Source: CAYQTO01 sp964420455 | GTDB lineage: Bacteria; Sumerlaeota; Sumerlaeia; SLMS01 | Direction: 5' to 3' | NCBI GenBank assembly: GCA_964420455.1 | Contig: CAYQTO010000068.1 | Coordinates: 1-18,008 of the forward strand | DNA: 18,008 bases | Part shown: positions 6,717-14,751 of the stretch, one piece after another | How the letters are laid out: each line of letters begins with the position of its first letter | How positions within the stretch are numbered: the stretch's first letter is position 1 | Made by a program: the position numbers and the translations under genes | The notes under the pieces: model-generated | Told to the model about the DNA's origin: nothing | The model's input: only the letters and a program-made list of their open reading frames with translations | The model's database searches: none

Positions 6717-6914
6717 CAACCGATTCTGGCGGTGGAACCCACCGCGGAAAACCCCTCGGCGAGCGACGTGCCACGGTCCGTTGTGCAAACCGCGCTGGCC
6801 CGGTTGCTCCATGGAATCCTTCCGGGAGACTGATGATGCGAGCTTTGGGACGAACCCGCGTCGGGCTCTTGGGGAGCAACGCGGACAGAGGAAGGCGCTA
6901 TTTCTTACCGTGCT

Positions 6915-6927
6915 TGTCCAAATTTGG
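6915..6927 (-). promoter_or_regulatory. Palindromic motif upstream of V4R copy 2
   Basis: On the minus strand it reads CCAAATTTGGACA and contains the perfect palindrome CCAAATTTGG. It begins 254 nt before the GTG start. It matches the motif upstream of V4R copy 1 at 12 of 13 positions and may mark a shared regulator or promoter. Confidence 0.4.
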
Positions 6928-6973
6928 ATCGGTACCCCGCATTTCGAGACACCCGCCGCCGGCCCATTCCGCT

Positions 6974-8125
6974 CTAGCGCTTCCCCCGGGCGAGCCGCGT
7001 GATCTCGCGCGCCACCTGGCGGTTCTGGCGCTCGCGCGTCAGCCGCTCGCGGGCAAACGCCTGCCCCGCCGCCGCCCGGCGGGAGGCCTCCCACGGACCC
7101 AGCAGCGCCTCCACCAGCGGCCCGCCCCGTTCGCGCTCCAGCGAGCCATGGAACAACAGCCCCCGCTCGTTCTCGCGTCCGATCTGGAAGGCGATGTCGC
7201 CGGCCGACCGGGCCACCACCGGCGTGCCGATCATCAACGCCTCGGAGACGACGATGGGCATGGCCTCGCCGCGGCTGGGAAGGACGAGGAGATCGGCGGC
7301 AGCGAGGAGTTCCCGGGCATCTCGCCGATAGCCGAGAGCGTCGACGCGCGGTGGAGCGTTTCCGGGAAAGGGCCGGATCAGCGGATCCTTTTCCTCCGGA
7401 TCAGTTGGCCCGACAACAACAAGCCGCCCCCGGGGTACATGTTCAAGGACATGGGGCCATGCACGGAGCAGGTCGTCGAAGCCCTTGCGACGGGAGAGCG
7501 TGCCGACGAAGAGGACCATGCGGTCGTCGGACGCCCAGCCAAGGGAGTGGCGGATTTCCGCGCGGCGCGCTCCCAGCGCGGCCAGCGCCGGGTCGACACC
7601 ATTCGGCGAAAAGGCCCATCGGCGCCCGGCAGGCCTCGGTCCGAACAGCCGCATGCCCCGCCGCGCGGCAAACAACGCCGCGTCCGCCAGATGGCGCACC
7701 GCCCACGCCTTGAGCCCGTGGGTCCGGCCCATGCGCCACGCCTCGTGCACGTGGACCAGGAGGGGCACACCGGCCCACCGCGCGGCAAGCATGGGAGCCA
7801 GTTGAACGCTCGTATTCACGTACGCGACGGCGACCCGATGGCGCCCGAAGATCCGCCGGTATCGGCCCACGAGCCCGGCCCGGTTGAGGGCCATGCGGGC
7901 CATGCGGGTGGTGCCTGCACGGGAGAGGGCCCCCATCTCGCCAGGCAGAACCTCGACGGTCCAGCCGTTCATCTGGAATTCATCGGCGAGTTTGCTTGGA
8001 GCCGGGAAGAGGAGAACCGCCGCCTGACGGGGCCAGCCGCCAGAGAGCAGGAAGTCCCGCAGCCAGACGGTCGCCCCGGTCGGCTCCGGATCGTGAAAGC
8101 AGAAGGCCACCCGGGGGGCAGTCAT
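6974..8125 (-). CDS. GT4-family glycosyltransferase (GT-B fold)
   Basis: This 383-residue retaining glycosyltransferase probably adds a sugar to a lipid-linked or surface glycan at the inner face of the cytoplasmic membrane. The N-terminal Rossmann domain begins VAFCFHDPEPTGATVWLRDF. The linker has SPNGVD (173-178). The donor-binding domain has VGTLSRRKGFDDLL (207-220), with the Arg/Lys pair that contacts the nucleotide diphosphate. The EX7E motif is E287-AMPIVVS-E295, followed by GTPVVA. Length is normal. The ATG at 8125 overlaps the TGA of the upstream ligase-like gene in ATGA, so the two are probably translationally coupled. The frame is open further upstream, but that part is out-of-frame shadow of the ligase. 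Sugar and acceptor cannot be told from sequence. Confidence 0.88.
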   Translation of the reverse strand: MTAPRVAFCFHDPEPTGATVWLRDFLLSGGWPRQAAVLLFPAPSKLADEFQMNGWTVEVLPGEMGALSRAGTTRMARMALNRAGLVGRYRRIFGRHRVAVAYVNTSVQLAPMLAARWAGVPLLVHVHEAWRMGRTHGLKAWAVRHLADAALFAARRGMRLFGPRPAGRRWAFSPNGVDPALAALGARRAEIRHSLGWASDDRMVLFVGTLSRRKGFDDLLRAWPHVLEHVPRGRLVVVGPTDPEEKDPLIRPFPGNAPPRVDALGYRRDARELLAAADLLVLPSRGEAMPIVVSEALMIGTPVVARSAGDIAFQIGRENERGLLFHGSLERERGGPLVEALLGPWEASRRAAAGQAFARERLTRERQNRQVAREITRLARGKR

Positions 8126-9549
8126 TCCGGCGGGCGCTCCGAGGCTTCCCGCTCGCGCTCCGCCCGCAACAACGCCACCGCCCCGAAGAGCAACGCGAAC
8201 TGGATGAATATCTGGGGCGCCATCACGGCGTCCGAGACGAGGTTCTGGACGAGGAACTGGCCGAAGAGCGCCGCGACGAAGGCGAGGTAGTTCGTCAGCC
8301 AGGGGGACCGCAGCCGCCAGCTTTGGCTGTATAGATAGATGTACAAGACGAGGGCCGCGCCGAAAAGCAGGAGCAGGAGCCCGGTGCCAACGGCGCCATA
8401 CTCGGTAAAGATCTGGACGTAGCCCGAGTCGATCCACTTGCGTGTCCAGTCGTCGTAGATCCAGACGAGGTCGCCCTTGGGCTTGTAGTCCTGCCACAGG
8501 TAGCCGAAGTGGTCGTGCCCCACGCCGAACCAGAAATGGTCCCGCCACATCTCCCGCGCCACGAGGATCTTGTCGTACCGTTCCATGAGGGAGATGTCGT
8601 TCAGGAGGGAGCTTGCCTGGGTGATGCGGTCCCACAGGAGGTAAACCACCGCGGGGAGGAGAACGACGCCCCCACTGAAGGATCCGCCGATATAGAGGGC
8701 TTTCCAGGGCGAGCGCATCAGCAGGAGGAAGACCAGGAAGGCCGCGGCCATGATGACTGGCGTCTGGCGGTTTTGGGTGAGGACGGCGAGGGCGGCGAAG
8801 CCAACGGCGAGACCGAGAGCCAACGCCTTGAGCCGGGTGTCGGGCGCCGCCAGCCAGAGGAAGAGCGCGAGGAGGAACGACCAAACGGCGGTGGCTCCAA
8901 AGACGATGGCGTTCACCGCGAGACCATTGATGCGAAAGCCTGGGATGACCTCGATGCGATCGGACCGGAGGTCGAGCCCGGTGGCGAGTTCAAGCGCGCC
9001 GGGGAGGAAGACGGCGACCGTGGCGGCGAGGAGGAATCCCCAGAGCAGGAGGCTCATGCGGGCCCGATCGAAGAAATACAGAAGGATCGCGAGGAACGGG
9101 AGCTGGTAGAAGGCGATCTGGATCGGGTAGCCGGCCTCCTCGGGCCGCGTGGCCAGGGCGCCGACCAGGACGTAGAGGTGAAACAGGAAGTAGAGCGGGA
9201 GGACGATGGAGAAGGCGGGCCGGGCCCGCTCGCGAAGGAGGTCGACAGCGAAGGCAAGGACCAGCAGGCCCGCCATCCCCCGGTTGAGGGAAAGCGGCAA
9301 TCCGGGCAGGCGCACCTCGGTCATCAACAGGGTGCCAAAGTACAATGGCAGGGCGAGGCGCAGTCCGCCGAACCAGGCAAGGGCGGCGGCCGCCAGTCCC
9401 CCCGTCGCGATGAAGGCCATGTTGATGCTGGCGCGGGCGAGATAGAGGGTTGCCCACCACGTGAGCGGCACGGCGACAAGGAGGAGCAGCGCCAGCTCGC
9501 GCTCGGGCGTGTGCACATCACGATGGAAGCGCGCGAGCGCGTCCCTCAT
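8122..9549 (-). CDS. O-antigen ligase/polymerase-like integral membrane protein
   Basis: The protein has 475 residues with about 10-12 hydrophobic segments. It is organised like the Wzy_C/O-antigen ligase superfamily, which moves or polymerises lipid-linked glycan on the periplasmic side. A TQNRQT segment (258-263) stands where ligases have a conserved Arg. The large periplasmic loop contains WFGVGHDHFGYLW (340-352) and GYVQIFTEYGAVG (376-388), equivalent to the usual HNxYLxxxxExGxxG. The loop His is not evident; Asp373 or Ser375 lies nearby. The ATG at 9549 overlaps the stop of the 140-residue gene, and its own stop overlaps the glycosyltransferase start. Both junctions are ATGA. Whether it is a ligase or a polymerase cannot be decided. 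Confidence 0.8.
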   Translation of the reverse strand: MRDALARFHRDVHTPERELALLLLVAVPLTWWATLYLARASINMAFIATGGLAAAALAWFGGLRLALPLYFGTLLMTEVRLPGLPLSLNRGMAGLLVLAFAVDLLRERARPAFSIVLPLYFLFHLYVLVGALATRPEEAGYPIQIAFYQLPFLAILLYFFDRARMSLLLWGFLLAATVAVFLPGALELATGLDLRSDRIEVIPGFRINGLAVNAIVFGATAVWSFLLALFLWLAAPDTRLKALALGLAVGFAALAVLTQNRQTPVIMAAAFLVFLLLMRSPWKALYIGGSFSGGVVLLPAVVYLLWDRITQASSLLNDISLMERYDKILVAREMWRDHFWFGVGHDHFGYLWQDYKPKGDLVWIYDDWTRKWIDSGYVQIFTEYGAVGTGLLLLLFGAALVLYIYLYSQSWRLRSPWLTNYLAFVAALFGQFLVQNLVSDAVMAPQIFIQFALLFGAVALLRAEREREASERPPE

Positions 9550-9968
9550 GCGGCGTCGTCTCCTGGCCGGCGGGTCAACTGCGCGAGGCGCAGGAGAAAG
9601 TCCACCATCGATTCGGCCGCGCCACGATTCTCGACCCACACCAGGGTGCCGTAGGCCGCGACGGCGCGGCCCGCCGCAGGCCTCAGTCGCTCGTCCGCCA
9701 CGCCGATCAGCCGAATCCCGCGCGCGTGGACCATCCGCTCGAGAGCGAGCGACAGCGCATTGTGGCGGCCACCCGGGCTGCTCGCGGGATCCAGCCACCG
9801 CGACACCGGCGACTCCGGACAGCCAAAACGGATGATCTCGTGGGCGCCACGGCGCTCGGTCCACGCGCCTCCAAGACCGGGTGCCACCTCCACCACCAGC
9901 CACCCCGACCCCAGCGCTTCCATCGCCGCCGCCGGCAGCGTTCCCCAGGACAATACCAACGTCGTCAC
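9546..9968 (-). CDS. Small hypothetical protein in the polysaccharide operon (140 aa)
   Basis: I do not recognise a family. The protein is soluble. It begins with a strand-helix-strand that could be Rossmann-like (TTLVLSWGTLPAAAMEALG, then WLVVEVAPG) and ends in a helix (SMVDFLLRLAQLTRR). It is supported mainly by context. Its GTG start overlaps the upstream stop as GTGA, and its TGA overlaps the next ATG as ATGA, so it fits exactly between two genes of one operon. The segment RGIRLIGVADERLRPAAG followed by GTLVWVENRG suggests alternating strands and helices, like a remnant of a glycosyltransferase or response-regulator-like domain. This is a guess. The GTG has no strong ribosome binding site, in keeping with translational coupling. 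Confidence 0.65.
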   Translation of the reverse strand: MTTLVLSWGTLPAAAMEALGSGWLVVEVAPGLGGAWTERRGAHEIIRFGCPESPVSRWLDPASSPGGRHNALSLALERMVHARGIRLIGVADERLRPAAGRAVAAYGTLVWVENRGAAESMVDFLLRLAQLTRRPGDDAA

Positions 9969-12900
9969 GACGACCCCTCCCCATCCGCGGTGTCGGCGCG
10001 TTGCGCTTCCAGGCCGGCAAGGATTTCCAGCGCGAGGCGGCGGGGATAGAACGGCGACCGAAGGTCACGAATCGCCGCAGCCGTGTCCTCAAACGCATCC
10101 CAGCTTCCGGCCTCAGCCTGCAGGCGGGCTAGGAGGACATAGCCCTGCAAGTCCAGCGGGGGATCCGCCACCGCCTGCCTCGACTCCATGAAGGCGAGCG
10201 CATCGTCCCGCTGGCCGAAGAGTTCCCATGCAACTTGGGCGGCGACCTGCCAGGCGATGGGATGCTGGCGTCCGGCGCGCTCGAGGGCCCGTCGCCATTG
10301 GCCTTCCTCCAGCCCGGACGGAGCGAGAAAGGTCTTCAGTGCCTCCAGGTAGCCAGGGGGCATCCGGCTGAACTCCCCCGCCCGGACCAGTTCCCAGGCC
10401 TCGTCGAGCCGCCCCTCCCGAATGGCCGCCCGCACGAGGATCATACGGGCGCTGTCGCGGTCCACTTCGGCCTCCTCGAGGTCCGACTCCCGCAGGGCGC
10501 GCTCTGCGATCTGCTCCGCTCGGTCCGTCTCCCCTCGCGCCAGATGCGTTGCCGCCAGCAACAGCCGATAACTCGCTTCGTCCGGCACCGCCTCCGCGAG
10601 CAGCTCGAGTTGGCTGTGGGCCTCCCCGTAGGCCATCAGGCTCAAGGCGTCCAGCACCCGCGAGAAGACATTGCGGTCGAAGTATTCCTCATGAAAGCGG
10701 GCCAGCTGGGCAAGGTAGCCGATCACCTCCGGCCGATGGCGGGAAAGGTCGTCGTCCTCCAGAAGGGTGACGAGACGCCAGGTGGCCGCTGCGTCGCCGG
10801 GATTCATCAGGACCGCCGTGCGGAGCTCCTCGATTCCACGTTCGCGCCATGCCGTGCGCTGTTCGCCCAGGGCGTTGTCCGCCAGCAGCAGGTAGGTTTC
10901 CGAGCGCAGCAAGTGGAGGTTATGGAAGTGTTCTTCGTGGAGGGCGGTATTGACGTCGCCAAGGGCCGTTTCGGCGTAGGCGACGGCGAGCTCGCGGGAG
11001 CGGCCGGCCTTTTCCATCTCGTCCTGGCGGGCGAAGTAGTCTGCCTCATCGAAGAAAGCCCGGGAGCGAAGGAGCTCCGCCTGGGCATGGAGACGGTTCG
11101 CCGCGCCGCCGGACCAGAAGATGCGCCGGGCGCCGGTGAAGTCCGCGTGGGCACTCGCCAAGGCGTCCCACTGGTTGCTTTGCATATACGTAAAGAGGTA
11201 GCTTTCGCCGCGGCTGAGGCGGGTGAAGTAGGAGACAAAGGGTGCGCCGGAGACGGCGAAGGCGCTGCCCGCGGCAAGGAGGGCGATGAGGGCAATGCCA
11301 ACCCCGGTGGGAAGAAGCAGGACCCCCGGGCGGCGGGCCACGGGAGCGGCCGGGGCATCGTCCTCGTCCCTGGGCGGCAACAGCGGAAAAAGCCACAGGC
11401 GATCGCCGGCACTCCACATCGCCGCCAGCAGCACGATCGTCAGCGCCAGCGGCGGAATGCGCATGGGGAAATCAACCAGCGCGTGGAGCAGCAAGCCCGC
11501 CAGGGAAAGGAGGATGGACACCTGAAGCGCGCGATGATGCGCCAGGAGGCTCCGTCGGAGGACTCTCCAGCCACCGCGGAGCAGGAAGAACACCCCGGCC
11601 AGGGCCACCGCCAAACCAAGGAGCCCCGTCTCGATCCACGTCTGGAGGTACTCGTTGTGGGCCCGGAAGGTCCTGAAGGACGTGGGGACCAGCAACGTGT
11701 CCGGGTTTTCCTGGTAGAAGCGACCTTGAGCAGCTGGATAGACATACTGAAAGCTGCCGAAACCATGGCCCAGCAGCGGTGCGTCCGGTAGTAGCTCGTA
11801 GAGGGAAACGAACAGAATCCGCATCCGGGTCTCGGTCAGGAGCCGCTCGGTTCGGAACTCGCCCATCCGTTCCGCCAGGGTGACGTCCGCGCGATAGAGA
11901 GGATTCAGGCGGTGAGGCAGCAGCTGGCTCGCGAGGATCACCGCCACGACCACAGGCAGCGCGATATACAGCCGTGACCATTGCGGGGCACCCCCGTAAC
12001 GCACCAGCAGCACCACCGCCACGAGGGCCATCGCCAACGTGATTGGGACCACGGCGCGGCTCTGTGCCAGCACCATAGCCAGGGCCATGACCCCGAGGGC
12101 TACCATGATCCCCGCCCGGAGCACCAGCGCACGCCGTGGCAGCACCGCCACCAGCACCGTCCCCGAAACAAGGACGGGCGCGATCAGAAAACTCGAAAGG
12201 CCCGTGTTGTGCCCGATAAACGACCCCAGGTTGTTGCGCGCATTGTTGGGGCTGAAGGAAACCCAGATACCGTCGAGCAACGGGCCGGCCACCTTCTGGA
12301 CGACGGCCATGACAGCCACGACCAGACTGACCAGCACCAGAAGCGTGAGGACCTTGTAGGCGAGGCGCCTCTCGCGGAAGAGGTCCTCGATCACGAGAAA
12401 GTAGATCGAGACGAACGCGACCATTGCCCAGGCGGTGGCGGAGTGGGTGAAGCCTCCGCCACCGAGGCTCGTGGCCCAGGCGCCAAGGAAGGAATCGTCC
12501 GTGGGAGCAAGCGCCAGTGGTTGCGCCGCCTGCGTGACAGCTGGCGGCCAGAACAGCAGTGACAGGAGGGACAGTGCAAGGAACCCCATGAGGCAAAGCA
12601 ACGGGAGGATCCGATGGCGACTGGCCTTCGCCGACTCCGCCGTGGTTCCCGGCCGCGGAAGCACCGCCAGACCTGTATAGACCTCGTAAAGACGAAGCGC
12701 GAGGTAGGTGGCGATCGTGAAGAACCCGAGGAGGAGCCACGCGGCGAACTTCGTCTCGAGCACGGGCATGGCCCCGGCGAAAAACGGTGCCACCTCGTGG
12801 AGAAAGAATCCCTCGAGGGGCAAAGGGGCAAAGAGATCGCGCAGGGCCAGCAGGCGGTCTCGTGAAAGCGACAGATGGTAGATCATGGGCACCGCGATGA

Positions 12901-13075
12901 CCGCGGCGAGGAGGGTCAGTTCCGTGAACTTGCGGAGGATGGCCCCGAGGGTTTCCGCGGTATTGCCGCGGAAAGTTTCAACCGCATCATCCGTGAGGCG
13001 TCCGCCCCAGGGCTTGCGGGAGGGTGGAAGGGACGATTCATCCAACGGTCGACGGTCCGGGGCAGGAGGATGCAA
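9965..13075 (-). CDS. O-antigen ligase-like membrane protein with C-terminal helical-repeat (TPR-like) tail, up to 1036 aa
   Basis: The N-terminal 600 residues hold about 12 hydrophobic segments and the Wzy_C signatures: AQSRA (337-341), GHGFGSFQYVYP (436-447), and RAHNEYLQTWIETGLLGL (471-488) with the catalytic-type His473. A last membrane helix near 600-625 is followed by about 400 residues of helix pairs with TPR-like spacing, for example LLLAATHLARGETDRAEQIAERAL. Such a tail is probably periplasmic and may bind partners or glycan. It probably ligates or polymerises a surface polysaccharide. The start is uncertain. The longest frame begins at a TTG (13075) inside a hairpin with no good ribosome binding site, there is another TTG at 13045, and no ATG precedes the first membrane helix. 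It is first of four genes overlapping by 4 nt. Confidence 0.85.
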   Translation of the reverse strand: MHPPAPDRRPLDESSLPPSRKPWGGRLTDDAVETFRGNTAETLGAILRKFTELTLLAAVIAVPMIYHLSLSRDRLLALRDLFAPLPLEGFFLHEVAPFFAGAMPVLETKFAAWLLLGFFTIATYLALRLYEVYTGLAVLPRPGTTAESAKASRHRILPLLCLMGFLALSLLSLLFWPPAVTQAAQPLALAPTDDSFLGAWATSLGGGGFTHSATAWAMVAFVSIYFLVIEDLFRERRLAYKVLTLLVLVSLVVAVMAVVQKVAGPLLDGIWVSFSPNNARNNLGSFIGHNTGLSSFLIAPVLVSGTVLVAVLPRRALVLRAGIMVALGVMALAMVLAQSRAVVPITLAMALVAVVLLVRYGGAPQWSRLYIALPVVVAVILASQLLPHRLNPLYRADVTLAERMGEFRTERLLTETRMRILFVSLYELLPDAPLLGHGFGSFQYVYPAAQGRFYQENPDTLLVPTSFRTFRAHNEYLQTWIETGLLGLAVALAGVFFLLRGGWRVLRRSLLAHHRALQVSILLSLAGLLLHALVDFPMRIPPLALTIVLLAAMWSAGDRLWLFPLLPPRDEDDAPAAPVARRPGVLLLPTGVGIALIALLAAGSAFAVSGAPFVSYFTRLSRGESYLFTYMQSNQWDALASAHADFTGARRIFWSGGAANRLHAQAELLRSRAFFDEADYFARQDEMEKAGRSRELAVAYAETALGDVNTALHEEHFHNLHLLRSETYLLLADNALGEQRTAWRERGIEELRTAVLMNPGDAAATWRLVTLLEDDDLSRHRPEVIGYLAQLARFHEEYFDRNVFSRVLDALSLMAYGEAHSQLELLAEAVPDEASYRLLLAATHLARGETDRAEQIAERALRESDLEEAEVDRDSARMILVRAAIREGRLDEAWELVRAGEFSRMPPGYLEALKTFLAPSGLEEGQWRRALERAGRQHPIAWQVAAQVAWELFGQRDDALAFMESRQAVADPPLDLQGYVLLARLQAEAGSWDAFEDTAAAIRDLRSPFYPRRLALEILAGLEAQRADTADGEGSS

Positions 13076-13095
13076 CGCGCCTTTGGGCGCGTTGC
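13072..13095. terminator. Perfect 10-bp hairpin between the DapA-like and ligase genes
   Basis: GCAACGCGCC (13072-13081) and GGCGCGTTGC (13086-13095) pair perfectly around a 4-nt loop. It lies 71 nt beyond the stop of the DapA-like gene and contains the TTG at which the ligase frame could begin. It has no T-run. It may be a terminator, an attenuator or a translation-control stem for the operon below; a GGGGGCGCCCCC palindrome lies just beyond it. Confidence 0.45.
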
Positions 13096-13165
13096 CAGAC
13101 GGTGGGGGCGCCCCCTTGGCGCGGCAACGGGTTTCAGAGGGAAGGGACCCGGGGCCGCCCGCAGC

Positions 13166-14167
13166 CTAAAGATAGGCGGCCCGGATGTGTGAGATTTCGC
13201 GGTGGGCGCGATCGAGATCGGCGGCGAGGGGCACCCTGCCCGCCCCCCTCGAGCGTCCCGCCATGGCAACACCCATCCGCGCCAGCAGCGCGCAACCGAT
13301 GTCTGCCCCCTGATACGGCCGCAGCACCTCGCGCAGCCGCAGCAGGTCCGTCTGCGCCCGGAAGGCAAACGGGAGGTCTGGCTCGCCCAGCGATTTCCAG
13401 GCGGCGGAAAGCACCTCGGGGACCAGCGTCGACAGGACGCCGGCGCTCGACGTTGCCCCCGCCATGAACGCCGGCACCGCCAACGAATCGAACCCCGACA
13501 TCACGCTGAAGCGCGGATCGCACCGTCGCCCCAGTTCCGCCAGCAGGCTCGAGTCCGATGTCGCATAGACAATTCCCTTGAGATTCCGCTGCCGCGACAA
13601 GCGCTCGACCGATGGGGGCGTCAGCGCGTGCTCCTTGGAAAGCCGCGGCTGGTTGTACAGGATCACGGGACCCTTCACGGCCTTGGCAAAGTCCTCAAAG
13701 TAGCGCACCACCCTGTCCTGGGGCGTATAGTCGATTCCTCCATCGAGGAAGGAGGGCACGGGCTGGATGACGGCAGCAGCGCCCCGCGCGAGGGCCCACT
13801 CGCTGAGCTGCACGGACTGGCGCAGGTAGACGCCCGGACGGGGCGCATCAGCCGGATCGCCGGACCATCCGCCGGCGGTCCCGGCGATCACCGGCTTGCG
13901 CCCCCGTGCCACGTCGATCACCGCCCCGATCGCGTCCCGCGCTTCCTCCAGCGTATAGCTCCACATGCGGCTCTCGCAGGCCCGCACAAGCAGCGCGCTC
14001 ACCCCCGGCTTGCCGCACAGCAGATCCGCGAGCGCCTCCAAACCCTCGAAGTCGATCCGCCCGTCCAGCCGTTCCGGCGTGAGCAGCGGGGTCAACACGC
14101 CGCAAAGCAACGAGGGGTGCTCCCGCTGCGAGACGGGATGGGCAACATTGGTGATCTCTGTGAGCAT
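13166..14167 (-). CDS. Divergent dihydrodipicolinate synthase/N-acetylneuraminate lyase family protein lacking the catalytic lysine
   Basis: The 333-residue TIM-barrel protein follows the DapA/NanA family layout: GVLTPLLTPERLDGRIDFEGL (residues 23-43), VIAGTAGG (93-100), the proton-relay tyrosine in VILYNQP (Tyr171), and a C-terminal SGFDSLAVPAFMAGATSSAGVLSTLVPE-like run. Two hallmarks are lost. The GTTGE motif reads RACES (62-66). The Schiff-base lysine of 'GIKxxxGD' is Val200 in GIVYATSD, with only Lys197 three residues earlier. It is therefore unlikely to be a normal aldolase and may be a binding protein or use changed chemistry. The ATG at 14167 has GGAGGT 5 nt upstream. It lies before the polysaccharide genes in the same direction, possibly in the same transcript. 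Confidence 0.78.
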   Translation of the reverse strand: MLTEITNVAHPVSQREHPSLLCGVLTPLLTPERLDGRIDFEGLEALADLLCGKPGVSALLVRACESRMWSYTLEEARDAIGAVIDVARGRKPVIAGTAGGWSGDPADAPRPGVYLRQSVQLSEWALARGAAAVIQPVPSFLDGGIDYTPQDRVVRYFEDFAKAVKGPVILYNQPRLSKEHALTPPSVERLSRQRNLKGIVYATSDSSLLAELGRRCDPRFSVMSGFDSLAVPAFMAGATSSAGVLSTLVPEVLSAAWKSLGEPDLPFAFRAQTDLLRLREVLRPYQGADIGCALLARMGVAMAGRSRGAGRVPLAADLDRAHREISHIRAAYL

Positions 14168-14274
14168 GGCGACCTCCGGTCTGGTTCCCCGTTGGAGGGG
14201 ATCGATGACCAGACAGATGGGAGCATCCCGTTGCTTCTGTAAAGGAGGAAATGGGGGAGGCGAAAGGACGGCGC

Positions 14275-14751
14275 TCAGGTGCGGGGTGCGGGCGTTTCGC
14301 GCGGGGGCAGGCGCAGAAGGACGGGACGGTCCGGGACGAAACCGCTGACCGTGCGCACGGCACCGTCGACCACCGTGCGGGTGGAGGTGGCGATTTCCTC
14401 GCGGCGGGCATCGAGGACCGCGCGCGCCTCCGCCACCTCGCGCGAAAGGTGCGGGCCGTGCAGGGGAAGGCGCAGCGGGAAGGCGGAACCGGCGGGGCTC
14501 ACGACCTGGCGCGCTCGCGGCTCGGGTGCCGCTGGCCGGTCTCCCATGAAGAGAACCACCCCGCCCAGCGCGAGCAGGGCGAGCAGCGCGGCCGCCACGA
14601 GAGCGGGACGCGACGTGGCGACGCGGGGAGGGCGCGCCTCCGCCTTCACGCGTCTCATCACATCGGCGTCGAACCCGGCCGGAGGCTGGCCGGCGGTCTC
14701 GTGAAACGCCGTTCGCGCAGCATCGTCAAACTTCCGGTCGCCTGTGTTCAT
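14275..14751 (-). CDS. Membrane-anchored anti-sigma factor (putative)
   Basis: The 158-residue protein has a short charged N-terminus (FDDAARTAFHETAGQPPAGFDADVMRRV), one membrane helix at about 49-70 (LVAAALLALLALGGVVLF) and a C-terminal part of about 85 residues that would lie in the periplasm. This topology, together with its place directly after an ECF sigma gene, fits an anti-sigma factor that holds the sigma factor at the membrane. There is no HxxxCxxC zinc motif, so it is not a ZAS-type anti-sigma. The ATG at 14751 overlaps the sigma stop as ATGA, so synthesis of the two is coupled. Identity rests mostly on context. A hypothetical membrane protein with another role is possible. Confidence 0.7.
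   Translation of the reverse strand: MNTGDRKFDDAARTAFHETAGQPPAGFDADVMRRVKAEARPPRVATSRPALVAAALLALLALGGVVLFMGDRPAAPEPRARQVVSPAGSAFPLRLPLHGPHLSREVAEARAVLDARREEIATSTRTVVDGAVRTVSGFVPDRPVLLRLPPRETPAPRT

Larger units (their letters stand above)
6674..6973. other. 300-bp intergenic region and leader of V4R copy 2
   Basis: There is no supported gene. It carries a leader hairpin (6696-6716) close to the ribosome binding site and the palindromic CCAAATTTGG motif (6918-6927). No clear terminator with a T-run was found for the glycosyltransferase gene that ends at 6974. Confidence 0.6.

Noticed and set aside
8126..8884. Upstream extension of the glycosyltransferase frame
   Set aside because: The added residues are Pro/Arg-rich and lie inside the ligase gene in another frame. 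The ATG at 8125 overlapping the ligase stop is the natural start.
9550..10098. Upstream extension of the second ligase frame
   Set aside because: The extension has no membrane-protein character and covers the 140-codon gene in another frame. The ATG at 9549 starts right before the first hydrophobic segment.
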